DNA of 64,000 nt. Source: Dallia pectoralis (lineage: Eukaryota; Chordata; Actinopteri; Esociformes; Umbridae). Positions 34,966 to 46,039 of this stretch are shown here, one piece after another (the stretch's first letter is position 1; each line of letters begins with the position of its first letter). The notes beneath the pieces were generated by a model that saw only the letters and a program-made list of their open reading frames with translations, had not been told where the DNA came from and ran no database searches. The stretch lies in NCBI GenBank assembly GCA_029465975.1, contig CM055759.1:11972744-12036743 (forward strand), read 5' to 3'. A program made the translations under genes and the position numbers.

Positions 34966-35190
34966 AGTGGCCTTTTATTGGGACCAGCCTAAGGCACACC
35001 TGTGCAATAATCATGCTGTCTAATCAGCATCTTGATATGCCACACCTGTGAGATGGATGGATTATCTCGGCAAAGGAGAAGTGCTCACTAACACAAATTT
35101 AGACAGATTTGTGAACAATATTTGAGAGACATAGGTCTTTTGTGTACATAGAAATAGTCTTAGATCTTTGAGTTCAGCTCATGAAAAATG
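34966..35190. repeat. Dispersed fish repeat, family unassigned
   Basis: Contains ATTTTAGAGTGGCCTTTTAT, CACACCTGTGCAATAATCAT, GATGGATTATCTCGGCAAAG and TTGAGTTCAGCTCATGAAAA in the order seen in a repeat common to many fish. No coding sequence. The family is not certain to me. Confidence 0.55.
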
Positions 35191-35195
35191 GCTGA

Positions 35196-35241
35196 AGCCT
35201 GCCAGTAGATGGCTGTAGAATGGCTTCGGAGGGAGTTGTGA
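35196..35241 (-). repeat. LTR G/H-type terminal scrap
   Basis: GGCTTCGGAGGGAGTTGTGAC matches the GGAGGGAGCT(G/C)TGACA end of LTRs G and H, preceded by the same CTGCC..AGATGGC region. Only about 45 bp survives. Confidence 0.5.
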
Positions 35242-35244
35242 CTT

Positions 35245-35545
35245 CTCTGCTGCCATTGCTGTAGGTCAGAACAGAGAAGGACATAGCCTTCTCTTACATT
35301 AATTCTGGATCACACACACTATGTTTCACTTGCACATCACACACACACACACAGACCACATTTCCAGATACAAGGACACACAAAATTGCTGCCAATTCCC
35401 TGAACAGGACAGTGATACATATACACGCACACATATTGTCTATTTCATTAATAAAAGGTTATTGATTGCAGCCCCATTTACACCTGCGTGACCCTTATTA
35501 GCAGGAATACCAATGTGTTTGTATTGTCCTAAACTAGAGTATCAC
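35245..35545. other. No gene recognised
   Basis: A short (AC)n tract lies at about 35337-35355; otherwise featureless. Confidence 0.45.
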
Positions 35546-35549
35546 TAAT

Positions 35550-35970
35550 AGAGATAGGACTACCTGACTAATACAGACAGAACTAACAAGCTAATACAGA
35601 CACAACTAAAAAACTAATACAGACACAACTAAAAGACTAATACAGACACAACTAACTGACTAATGCAGACACAACTAAAAAACTAATAAAGACACAACTA
35701 AAAGACTAATACAGACACAACTAACTGACTAATACAGACACAACTAACTGACTAATACAGACAGAACTAACAGGCTAATACAGACACAACTAAAAAACTA
35801 ATACAGACAGAACTAAAAGACTAATACAGACACAACTAACTGTTTAATACAGACAGAACTAACAGGCTAATACAGACACAACTAAAAAACTAATACAGAC
35901 AGAACTAAACGACTAATACAGACGCAACTAACTGACTAATACAGACAGAACTAAAAGACTAGACACAACT
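35550..35970. repeat. 23-bp tandem array
   Basis: About 17 units of ACTAATACAGACA(C/G)AACTAA plus a variable three-base end (CTG, AAG, CAG or AAA). The period is not a multiple of three and there is no open frame. Confidence 0.88.
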
Positions 35971-35996
35971 AACTGACTAGTCCGAGCTCAGCCCCA

Positions 35997-36237
35997 ATGT
36001 CCAGTCAGAGTTCTGTCCCCCGGTTCAGTCCGAGTCAGGTCCCCCGGATAAGTCCGAGTCAGGTTCCCGGTTCAGTCTGAGTCAGGTTCCCCGGTCCAGG
36101 CAAAGTTCGGTTCCCCGGTTCAGTCCGAGTCAGGTTCCCCGGATAAGTCAGAGTCAGGTTCCCCGGTTCAGTCCGAGTCAGGTTCCCCGGTTCAGTTCGG
36201 GTCAGGTCCCCCGGTTCAGTCCGAGTCAGATCCCCGG
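35997..36237 (-). repeat. 24-bp minisatellite in element I
   Basis: About ten units containing CCCCGGTTCAGTCCGAGTCA. The minus-strand frame (36059-36520, 153 codons) reads an 8-residue EPGNLTRT-type repeat after a unique segment. The coding direction of element I is the plus strand by its LTR, so that frame is probably a shadow. Confidence 0.8.
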
Positions 36238-36436
36238 GTCCAGGGTGAGACACAGCCCGGGACCTTTCTGAAGGATGCCAAAAAGGAAATGGCACGAGTG
36301 ACCCGTCAGCCGGGCTGGCCACCTCCGAGCCAGGCATTAAAGGGATCGAGCCTGTGGAGGGAACGAGGGACAGATCTATTTTTGGCCCACCCTCCCTGCC
36401 CTTTGTTTGTTGAGCAGTGCGTGAAGGGGGGGGTAC

Positions 36437-36473
36437 TGTGAGACTCAGAGATCTGTCCCCCTCTATGCCTGAG
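36437..36473 (+). repeat. 3' LTR of element I, first part
   Basis: 37 bp of LTR before the hAT insertion; the last eight bases (36466-36473) are the hAT target TGCCTGAG. Confidence 0.75.
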
Positions 36474-38262
36474 CAGGGGTGGTAAGTAACGAAGTAAAAA
36501 TACTTTGTTACTTTACTCAAGTATTTTTTTCGGGTATCTGTACTTTACTTGAGTATTTTTTATTTGCATCTACTTTTACTTTTACTCCACTACAGTATTA
36601 AAGACAAAATGTACTTTTTACTCCGATACATTTCCCCATGCCCGCTCCAAGTATTATTACAATGGCTTTCCAAAACAATGAAAAACGTGTTTTTCTTAAT
36701 AAAAAAACAATGCGCGAGGCCGTAGGGCTCCTTTAAAAAAAACAATGCGCGAGGCCGCGAGGTCTTTCCCAGCATACGCGCACATAGGCTAGCCTATGCT
36801 AGTTGTTGTCAGTCCGTCATTGTGAAGTAGAAGATGTCCGGCGTTGAAACAGGTGAACACGCAGCTCTTGCTGCCAGCATGCCCAGCAATGAGATTCCCG
36901 ACACCGACAGGGATCATCACCCATAGCCATATCTACGGGATATGTTCAAATTCATTGCTGTCAAGGGAGATTCGTATCTGTTGAGATGTCAACTTTGCCT
37001 GCCACGGGTGAATGACATTTCAGCCTTTCAAACTTCACCTTCAAATTTGAAAAAACATATTGAGGTGAGTTAACGTTATTTTTGTTACTATTGTTTGCCG
37101 AGTGATTTGATTTCATATTGAAATGTGCCTTGTACACAGCTAGCCTAGCTAACAATAGTCAATATTGATAGCGCGGTAAAGTTAGTTTTACGATGGACAT
37201 TCGGTGGATATTCATATTCACTAGTGAAAATTAACAGTTCAGGAGAGTGACCAGCATCGATTCCTGATGAGGTTAAGTTTTTTTATTGGAAAATGGTTGG
37301 TTCTTCCCTGCATGCTGCCGATCCATCGGTCATGGATGATCCAGTCGGGGGTAGACTTGGAGTCAAATTTGCCATACTAACGTTAGCTCAGTGTTTCCCA
37401 AACTTTTTCTTTCACTGCACACTGTTTAATGTGAAAACATCTCACTGCACAGCACACCACCATGACATTAAACAGGTTACAAAATAACAGCAGATAATAT
37501 AACCTATTTATACTTTTTGAATGCAGCTATGTTGCCTCTTGCTATAAGCCTATGCAATTTTTTATTAGAAATAATGACATGAAAACATTATTTAAAGAAA
37601 TGGTAAGCCTACAATTTCAGAAATTTAAATTATAAAAAGTGAATGTGGATTTTTCCCGTGCCACACATGGGCAGCTCTTACATCATGTGAGGCCAGCACA
37701 CCCTTTGCTAACTTAGCTATCTATCACTGCATTGATAACTTGTAAACAATTGTTTCAATAAAGCTGGCAAGCCACATGTAAGCTACTGTATATGGTTGTT
37801 TATAACAGTTTTATACTTGGGGAAATGCACATATATTAATTCATTCTTTCTATCTATCTTGCAGAGATAAGCAGAAGAAAGAAATTCATACAGGTTTGAA
37901 ACAACTTGAGGGTGAGTAAATGATGACACAATTTTCATTTTTTGGGTGAACTATCCTTTTAAGGTGCTTTGATAAGAAATCTGATCTTAATCTTAATTGC
38001 AGTATATAATGTTATAATTTGTTCAATAAAAACATTGGATATCACCCGAAAACAATTGCTTTGATTAATTATTGATATTTACAGTTAATTTGCATATTTA
38101 CTTTTACTTCCAGTACTTAAGTACTTTTAAAATCGGATACATTTGTACTTTTACTCAAGTGATATTTTAATGGAGGACTTTCTACTTGTACTGGAGTAAT
38201 AGTGTATTTAAGTACAAATACTTTTACTTGAGTATAACTTCTGAGTACTTTTACCACCTCTA
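36474..38262 (+). mobile_element. hAT transposon in LTR of element I
   Basis: Ends CAGGGGTGGTAAGTAACGAA and TACTTTTACCACCTCTA are inverted. Both subterminal regions are full of CTCAAGTA/TACTTGAG and AAGTACTT motifs. A perfect 8-bp target duplication TGCCTGAG (36466-36473 and 38263-38270) is diagnostic of the hAT superfamily. The interior keeps the first transposase exon, then lacks the catalytic domain. 37380-37960 holds other dispersed repeat sequence, including a GAGGGTGAGTAAATGATGAC and TGGGTGAACTATCC segment common in fish. Confidence 0.92.
36834..37064 (+). pseudogene. hAT transposase first exon with BED-type finger
   Basis: An ATG at 36834 (MSGVETGEHAALAASMP) opens a 77-codon frame interrupted by one TAG after about residue 30. 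After the stop the frame runs on to FKFIAVKGDSYLLRCQLCLP and FQTSPSNLKKHIE. It ends at a strong splice donor (GAG/GTGAGT, 37064/37065). The C-x2-C pair (RCQLC) and the final histidine (KKHIE) fit a BED-type zinc finger, the DNA-binding end of hAT transposases. No second exon with the catalytic and dimerisation domain is found before the right terminus, so the element is an internal-deletion derivative. Confidence 0.75.
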
Positions 38263-38270
38263 TGCCTGAG

Positions 38271-38598
38271 TTGGCACTCCCCTGCCAGCAGAGAGAGGGA
38301 GTATAATCAAAGACATTTAAGTCACCTGTGTTTTGTCTGCACCTGTTTTCTGTTTTATCATTAGTTCATGTATTTAGCTCTGTTAATTTCTGTCAGCCAG
38401 TGTCCGGTCATTGGTTGAAAGTACGGTATGCTACGAGGTCTGTGTTGATGTTTTCTTTACGAGAGATTGCGTGAGTGTTTGGTTTCGTTATTCCTATCGT
38501 CCTAAGTGTTAGGCGATAGATCCTGTTTTGCCTGTACGTAATAAAACCAATTGCATCTACCGATCTCTGCGTCTGTGTCCACTACCTGTTACCTGACA
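38271..38598 (+). repeat. 3' LTR of element I, second part
   Basis: 328 bp resuming after the hAT. Carries an AATAAA signal in CGTAATAAAACC near 38538 and ends GTTACCTGACA. Full LTR about 365 bp. Confidence 0.78.
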
Positions 38599-40920
38599 AA
38601 GCCATTTCCTTACAGTGGGTATATCACATCTAATTAGGTTAACTCTCACTATGTTGGCTTTCTGTTTCCGTTCATACATTGCATTGAAGGAATGCCACAG
38701 ATTGCTATTTTTTATTCAGGGAAAGTGTGGGTAAAACAATAAAACAAATTTGCTGGTAGCAGGATTTCTGGGCTATGACTTTGTTAGTTTTCGTCTGTGA
38801 CTTTCATCTGCTTTGTTAGATCAGATTTAATCATACAAATGTCCTGTGTGCAGTTTCACGAAAAATCTATATGGGAACCAAAACAGTACTACAAACACAG
38901 CTTTTTTCATTCTATGATGCACACAGGCTTTAAAGGAGATCTTACATGTTAAATATGGGTATAGAAGTCATTTCTTCACTCGCTATTATGGTATTTACTA
39001 ATACTTTCTAAAATTGGTTTGATGTTGGACTCAAAATTGTTATTTAAACTCAGTGGATTCATAAGAAAACCAAGTTTTTTTCCCTGACAGTATACGAGGC
39101 ACACAGTCCTAAAAGGAGCAGTTTTATGTTGCATTTGGGTCTAGAGTAGGGGCGGGTGCGCTGTCTATATGCTTTTTGCAAACACTTTCTAAACTTTAAT
39201 TGTACAGGAAGCAGAATGTTACAGTCAATATAAGTGTGATCAAGAATGTATTATATTTGTGGCTCTGTACCAAGGTTTTCAGATACCAATTAAAACAGGT
39301 TCTAGTCTAATTGGTCTGGGCATTGATCAAAATGAGCAAAACCATTGATGTTGTTTATGGTGGCATTGCCTGGTTGGAATTAACAGTGCATTGAAAGAAA
39401 CAGTGCACGGTGTAGAATGTCTGGGACACATACAAATGCTGTAACAGATACCTTGGGCATGATGAATGGCCTGTCATCTCCAATTGTTGCTAAAACCTCT
39501 GTCTCCTTCACGCCAAATAATCCCCTGGTATCTCCTGGGTACACAGGCATGTGACTGGGGTCAGGGGGCATGTGAATATGCATATTAGTGGAATATCAGG
39601 AAGGAAAAGGATACATGAGGAACATGGACTGTTATATGATATCCACTCTGGATGTTGTGGTGTTTTCTGCAAAAAAAAATGCTAATGGTCCCTGGTTGTG
39701 TGAAAGACTTGACTATGCCTCTCTTATTGATGCTGAAGGTGTATTATATAACTTAAAGCATTACTGTGAGCTGAGTCCTCACCACATCTTTAACGGTTTA
39801 AAAAAAGATATGTCATGCATGGATTATGTTAGTTTATAGATTACGCCCTTCTCATACCCTCTTTCCTGCCCCACTCGCTCTCTCTCCCATTATGTTACAC
39901 TCCACCCTCCTCTTTCCTCTCCTCACTCTCTCCTACCTTCCAAAATTGTTTGTAACGTTAACAAGAATTTATTGTTGGCCCAAAATTTGACAGTCTTAGA
40001 ATGTTCACCTTCAGTTGACATATTGATACTTCCTAGTCCTCATTTACTACTTTAATGAGAGATTTCAGAAACCCATTACAAGCCCAGATATCGGATTGTC
40101 CCACGTGATACAGCAGGATGTCATCCGTTTCTACATAATGTATTTAGGTCTGTGTGTGTTAGTGGCAAAGACTTGAGTTTCCTTGAACTTACTGTCAATC
40201 TAACTGCTGCCTTAATGTATTGCATTGCATAAGGCTCGTAGAATTTGATGTTTAACAAAGTCGCAAAAACATTGAAAAACTCGACATTGTATGCGTAACA
40301 TAGGAGACATTTGCATATTCTGAAAGGACATCGTCTAGGGAACAGACCCTTCTTTATGGCTGTAGCTATACATAAATATGTGTTCAGGGTTTCCAGCCTC
40401 AGTCCCCATCTGTCATGTTTATGATTATTTACTGCACGCGTTGGCACATTGAACATTTGCAAAAATACTTTTTATGTTTCTCATACGTATAAGCAGATTG
40501 GCCATTATTGCTGGGTGGTCAATTGAAATTGACATGAGAAATTGCTCCGTCCACTTCTACTAGTTTCTTAGCACACTAACATAGTTAGTCATAAATATAC
40601 TGAGCATGTATATCGTATGAATAATATCCTGAACACAAATGGACGTTCATCAGTAAGTCAGTCTCAAATGAAACAACAGCACATAGTTGCTCCTCTAGAA
40701 CTAATTACATACAAATGATTTATTATCATTTATTAACATGTTCATTGCATTTAACAAAACAGTAAACAACCAGTGTTAGTATCCTAATAAACATTGTTTG
40801 CCTCATAAAGTACAGTTTCCCTCTGTGGCACATAAGAATTATTTATTAATTCATTAATATTACCAGTTAACCCTACAGGGGAAGGATATGACAGAAATGG
40901 GTAAAACGAGCTGATTGGAC
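38599..40920. other. No gene recognised
   Basis: About 2.3 kb. Plus frame 39588-39839 (83 codons) and minus frame 40121-40462 (113 codons) have no recognisable domain. Confidence 0.5.
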
Positions 40921-40939
40921 AGAAAGAAGCCAGAGTAGG

Positions 40940-41500
40940 TGCAAGGAGAGTAAGGGCGTGAGAGAGGAGGTGCAGAAGAGAGGAGGGTATAGTTGGAAAG
41001 AGAGGATCAGAAGCAGGAGGTGTATGTGTAAGGATACAGTGGGACAAAGAGGTGGGGAGAGAGGAGGTGCAGGAGAGAAGAGTACAGTGGGAGAGAGAGG
41101 TGGGGAGAGAGGAGGAGCAGGAGAGAAGGGTACAGTGGGAGAGAGAGGTGGGGAGAGAGGAGGAGCAGGAGAGAAGGATATAGTGGGACAGAGAGGTGGG
41201 GAGAGAGGAGGTGCAGGAGAGAAGAGTACAGTGGGAGAGACAGGTTGGGAGAGAGGTGGAGCAGGAGAGAAGAGTACAGTGGGAGAGAGAGGATGGGGAG
41301 AGAGGAGGTGCAGGAGAGAAGAGTACAGTGGGAGAGACAGGTGGAGCAGGAGAGAAGGGTAGTGGGAGAGAGGAGGAGCAGGAGAGAAGGGTAGAGTGGG
41401 ACAGAGAGGTGGGGAGAGAGGAGGAGCAGGAGAGAAGGGTAGAGTGGGACAGAGAGGATGGGGAGAGAGGAGGAGCAGGAGAGAAGGGTAGTGGGACAGT
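40940..41500. repeat. Purine-rich minisatellite, about 47-60 bp units
   Basis: Units of GGTGGGGAGAGAGGAGGAGC, then AGGAGAGAAG and GGTA(C)AGTGGGA, of variable length. The strong purine bias on the plus strand produces long serine/proline/leucine frames on the minus strand that are composition artefacts. Confidence 0.85.
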
Positions 41501-41844
41501 GTTGTGATGTGCGGATTTGCCAGACTTAGTTTCATTTTGGTCTGATGAGTCCACATAATCTTTTCCCTCAAGGTCTCAGTGTCCGTCAGCGCCATGTAAA
41601 ATTCTTGTGAAATTTACTCAGAATTGGCTTCCACCTGGCAACCCTACCATAAAGGTCTGTTTGCTGGTGTGCTGCAGTGATGGTTGTTTTTGTGTCAAGT
41701 TCCCTCATCTCTGCTGAGAAAATCCGAAGCTGATGGAGCCGACTCCACTCCTGGAATTATTTTATAACATTTCCTATATCTATGACTCATCACAATTGTA
41801 TTTTGTAGAGTTCCTTGGACATCATGGCCTAGTTTATATTCTGA
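41501..41844. other. No gene; part of a dispersed repeat
   Basis: TTGGCTTCCACCTGGCAACC, CTACCATAAAGGTCTGTTTG and GTGCTGCAGTGATGGTTGT at about 41620-41690 follow an order seen in a common fish repeat that I cannot name. Confidence 0.4.
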
Positions 41845-41849
41845 GATGC

Positions 41850-42048
41850 TGTCAGAAAATCTTTTATAGGTGGAGTGTGGAAGAATCAAGCGCAGGTTTA
41901 AACATGTCTGAGGGTTTTATTAAAAAATGCGCTTACAATAGTGACTTACTACACACTAAACAAAAAAAATAAACGCATAACATGAGTCCAAGGGATGAGT
42001 TCATGGAAAGTGGAAACCAGGAGGTTTGGTATTCACCTCACCGTGACA
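41850..42048 (-). mobile_element. Solo LTR BB
   Basis: 199 bp between plus-strand ends TGTCAGAAAA and CACCGTGACA, with a perfect target duplication GATGC (41845-41849 and 42049-42053). The minus strand carries TTTAATAAAACCC near its 3' end, which sets the orientation. It is the shortest LTR in the window. Confidence 0.82.
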
Positions 42049-42053
42049 GATGC

Positions 42054-42654
42054 ACTGAGAAGTGTAGGGTCTTATATAAACAGGTGTGTGCCATATAAAT
42101 GTTCTACTAACATTTGACACAGGTGGACTCAAATTAGGGTCTAAAGATAATAAAAGGACACAGGACACATCTTAAATCATTTGGGACAATTATTACATAT
42201 CTCAGTTTAAAAGAAAATCTATAAATTGGCACAAATTTCTAAACACATATTTTTGCTTTGTCATTAAACTTACCTCTGACCCTAATGCAACAGAACGTAC
42301 GCAAGCTCAACAGTGTCAAAATCCACCACAAAGATACCTTCACCAAAACTGGCAACAATCGACCAGAGTCTCACGACATCCTGTTCTTTCACTATCAGAA
42401 AAGGTAGTTTGTCAAATCCTCATTATTCCATCTCAGCTAAATTTACTAATTCAGGTCCTCCCTCACTCGTCCTGCCAGTAAAACCATCATTCTTACATTA
42501 TTATCCTCTTCTCTCGACAATAGCAGCTCATTACTCTCCATGATCAACTCAATCTCCCTATAAACACAAGCTTAAACTTTGCCAGCTAGACTTCTCACCA
42601 ACGTTTTGTCAGCGTATCACCCCGGTATTCTGTAAACTAGTAAGATGTGGTTTC
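42054..42654. other. No gene recognised
   Basis: AT-rich spacer with one 76-codon frame (42313-42543) lacking motifs. Confidence 0.45.
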
Positions 42655-42659
42655 CTTCT

Positions 42660-43177
42660 AACCCTTCAATTTCCTCAGCCGTGCTTTTCAGACCTCCTTC
42701 TGCCGGATCAATCCAGACACACTCCCATCCACCACAGCTGGCCACCTTTTCATCCCCATGTATAAGCCTCAGAGCTTCCATGACGTGGCCTACTAAAGAT
42801 TTGAAATACTTTTGTTGGAAACAATTGACGAATTATGTTGATCATCTCATTATGGGCACATGCCTAGGTCTGAGTGTCAGTGGCCTCTTTCAGAAAGATA
42901 TCATGGGATACCAAACTGGACACAATGTTTGAGAATGGTCTAAAGAACACGATGAAAAATTCTAATTGATCTTAATCCGATTGAGCATTTGTAAGACGTG
43001 CTGGACCAACAAGTCCCGTCCACCTGGCACCGCTCCACCTTGAAACTTACAGGAAATTATAGGATCTGCTGCTAATGTGTTGCTGCCAGATTCCACAGGG
43101 CACCTTTAGGGGTTAAGTAGAGTCCTTTCCTTGGCAGACCGGTGCTGTATGGTGGAGGACCACCATACAGCACCGGC
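42660..43177 (+). pseudogene. Tc1-like transposase C-terminal remnant
   Basis: The region around 42968-43110 translates, with stops and shifts, to LNPIEHL, DVLDQQVPS and the following segment. LNPIEHLWDVL is the conserved block carrying the final catalytic acidic residue of Tc1-like transposases. Upstream pieces (CISLRASMTWPTK, about 42757-42795) resemble the preceding part of the same protein group. Several frameshifts and stops make it a pseudogene, and the 5' half and inverted termini are not found. A related but distinct scrap lies at 52.8 kb on the other strand. Confidence 0.65.
43140..43177. repeat. 17-bp perfect hairpin
   Basis: CCGGTGCTGTATGGTGG (43140-43156), loop AGGA, exact complement 43161-43177. 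It lies at the decayed Tc1-like 3' region. Confidence 0.9.
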
Positions 43178-43616
43178 ATTAGGTGATTATGTTTGGCTCA
43201 TTACTGTATGTATTTTACATCCTCTAAACTTATTCCACAGATCTGTTGGCTAGAATACATTTGATCTGTTGTTGTCGTTCACATTAACAATGCTAGTATT
43301 CACTGTAGTGGGCTAACCTACGTCCAGGCTCGATTCCACTGACCAATGTCCAGGGGATAGTTCCATTGCATACAGTCCAAACAAAAAGCGATGAATCCAA
43401 ATCTGTTGTTGTCTATTTATTTGTCTCTCTTTAAACGGTTAAAACATACACTCCCCATACATTTATAAAGCTCTGAGTGGGTATGTTTCTGTTTGTCTGG
43501 TGTGGATGTTTGGTTGAAACTGCTTTATGCTCCTTGGCATCTCACCAGTCAGCCATATATAATCAGTAGCCCAACTAATTAAATAGGGTGGGTCAGGCAG
43601 GTGCCAAATTAGAAGA
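43178..43616. other. No gene recognised
   Basis: Unique-looking spacer before the next LINE 3' end. Confidence 0.45.
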
Positions 43617-43788
43617 TGCATTTTCTATTTAACTTTTATTTAACTAGGGAGACACATTGAGATTGAGGTTTCATTTGCAAGTGTGCCCTGGGAACATCAA
43701 TTCACAAATACAACAACAATTAACAGACACACTGACAGTTATCGTCAGTCAGTTGAAACAAACACAATTCTCACTATAAAAATCAAAC

Positions 43789-44178
43789 TATCACAAATCC
43801 AGGTGGTGTGTAAAGGGGAAGGGCGGAGTCAGGTTAAATGTAGCGGATAATTCCGTTTCTTGTTGCTGTGTTTGTGTTAAATCATAAATGTTACAACTTG
43901 TACATAACAAAATAAACAAAATTGTGACGTAGCGCAGACAGCACTTCTATAAGGAAGGCACAATAAACAAACACACCCTCTCACACGGACATGTAACATT
44001 TAACAATTCCACACAAAGACAGCCCATACACGAGGAACTTATGTACTGTACATAATCAGGGAAATGGACACCTGGTGATGTGACATAGAGGGTACAGTGG
44101 AGCTAGAAAACCAGAGAGAGCGAGCGCCGAAGCCTGCCCACAGGTGGCGCTAGACTGGCCTTGGAGGGAGCTCTGACA
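43789..44178 (-). mobile_element. Solo LTR H in LINE V
   Basis: 390 bp between TATCAC (probably mutated TGTCAC) and GCTCTGACA on the plus strand. Flanking LINE sequence continues when compared with copy X (ATAAAAATC.., TTTTCTTAAACT), which fixes the insertion site. The GGAGGGAGCT end and ACAATTCCACACAAAGACAG block link it to LTR G. Flanks CAAAC and CTAAA match at three of five bases. Confidence 0.7.
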
Positions 44179-44230
44179 CTAAAATAATTTTCTTAAACTG
44201 ACCCTATATCACGGGTCCTAGTGGGCTAGG

Positions 44231-44362
44231 AGGGGGTTGGTTATTATTTCCAGTTCACGACATTAGTTAGAGGTGAGTGTTTCCTTGGTAGAAGGTATTG
44301 CTGTGGTTTGAATGTATTTTAGAAGACGCTATATATATGCCCATTGTTATTTCATTCTAACT
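44231..44362 (+). repeat. LTR F-type fragment
   Basis: TTGGTTATTATT..CCA, CACGACATTAG, GGTGAGTGTT and AGACGCTATATATATGCCCA follow the middle of LTR F in order. Both LTR ends are missing. Confidence 0.65.
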
Positions 44363-46039
44363 TTTAAGGAGGTCCAGCCAACTCTCTAGTCTACCGTTGC
44401 AGTGATGTGTATTGAAACTATCCATAGAAATCAAACACAGGGCACAATGTTAAACAGAGTCAAGCAGTTTCAGAGTAGAAGCAGGTGCACTTTGGTAAAT
44501 TGTATCCCCATAGTCAAGTACAGTCATGAAAGTCGACTCGAACCATTTGTCTCCTGTTCAGCAAGGAGAAGCTGGATTTGTTTCTGTAGAAGAACCCCAC
44601 TTTACACTTAAGCTTTTTAACAAGTTCGTTGATATGCTTCTTAAATTAAAGGTCACTCTCAATCCAAATTCAGAGATATTTGTATGAAGGAACCTGTTCA
44701 ATTACAGAAACATCCAACAACTGAAGCAGTAAATCTGGTGAGGTCATCTGGCGGGATTTTAAGAACATCATGTTTTTTTTACTAGTTTTAAGCACAAGTT
44801 TTAAATTTTTTAGTGCTACCTGCATTTTATTAAAGTCAGACTGTGAACTGGCCATTGATTGTTTGAGCACCAGCACACAGAATAGTATTGTAGGCATAGA
44901 GGTGAAATGTAGAATTATTTATAGATTGACCAATAGCGTTAATGTATATAGTAAAAATAAACTAGAATGGATCCCTGATGAACACCTCTTTTTACGTTAA
45001 GAATAACAGACCTAACTCCATCCAACACAATAGATTGTGTTCAGACGGTAAGATAGTTGGAAAACCAAGAACATACAGTAGGACTAAGGCCTATTGATGC
45101 CAATATCTTGAGCATAATATCATACAACAGTAGCAAAGGTCTTAGACAAGTTAATAAACAATGCAGCACAAGTTAATTTAGCATGCATAGAATTTACAAT
45201 ATCATTCAGTGTAGAAGCACAGTGCTATGCTGAGGTCTAAAACCAGATTGATTTGCATTCAAAATACACTTCTTAGACAGAAAAGTGCGCAGCTGCACAT
45301 TTATCAGTGATTCAAGAATCTTCGGAGGATTTGGAAGCCTTGAAATTGGGCGATAATTGTTAAGATCACCACTATCGCCACCCTTATGTAGAGGCAACAC
45401 AAGTTCAAATATCCAAAATTTAGGAGTAAGTCTTAAGTCAAGATAAAAATATGCGTTACTGCGCCAGCAATAAATTATTCTACACATTTTAATAGACCAG
45501 GTTCCTAATTGTCTGCCCTATAGCTTTCTTAGAATCTAAGGTAAATAGCGCATCTAGAACTTCATTACGAGAGAATTGTCAAAAAGCAAACCCAGAACCC
45601 ATGTTCTCGATATCAGCAAGCAGATTTTCTCCAACCGACTCCAGGTCACACTTAAAATGTGATGACCTAGCTACATAGTCAAATATGTAGCTTGCGGGAA
45701 AAAAGATTATTAAAAGCATCTATTATCGCATTTTTATCAGTGATGATGCCATAGACTGAATTTATTTGTGTGAGGGAGTGAAAATGTGTTACAACCTTTT
45801 AGAGATGTAATAGTTTTCTAGAACTTGGCTGGGTTTCCTGAACAGTTCTGAATAGTTTAATCAGATAAGATGTTGACAAAATAATCTGAAGAAATCATTT
45901 TTCTAACAAGTTTTACACAATCATTTATATTAAATAATAGCCAATTTGAGCTAGTCTGTAAATCGACCTTTGGCCCAACATCCCTTTTATGTAATCCTCA
46001 GCTAACTCCTGGGTAAACTTCGGTTAGATTTTCTGACTA

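Larger units (their letters stand above)
35980..38598 (+). mobile_element. LTR element I, 5'-truncated, split by a hAT
   Basis: Retains an interior with a 24-bp minisatellite and a run GAAGGGGGGGGTAC in the polypurine position. A 3' LTR follows, starting TGTGAGACTC at 36437 and ending CCTGACA at 38598. The 5' LTR and left interior are missing, so no target duplication can be checked. The 3' LTR is interrupted by a hAT transposon at 36474. The layout (repeat-rich interior, G-tract ending TAC, then the LTR) matches elements A and B. Confidence 0.75.
43617..46030 (-). pseudogene. LINE copy V, split by LTR sequences
   Basis: Same family as copies T and X, and the longest of the three. The 3' end (43617-43788: CTAGGGAGACACATTGAG, AAATACAACAACAATTAACA) continues after LTR H at 44179 and an LTR scrap at 44231-44362. 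The minus-strand coding part includes LLQLLDVSVIEQVPSYKYL (44670-44897). GVHQGSILG follows at about 44970-44990. 45206-45487 carries LVLPLHKGGDSGDLNNYRPIS and ANQSGFRPQHS. Frame-shifted N-terminal blocks run to about 46030 (EVLDALFTLDSKKAIG, then IIDAFNNLFS). Multiple stops; no endonuclease seen. Confidence 0.85.

Noticed and set aside
36834..37064. BED-finger exon as a host zinc-finger gene
   Set aside because: It lies between hAT termini with an 8-bp duplication and contains a stop; transposase origin is simpler.
40784..41595. 240-256 codon serine/proline/leucine frames on the minus strand
   Set aside because: They follow from the purine-rich minisatellite on the plus strand; two overlapping registers are equally open.
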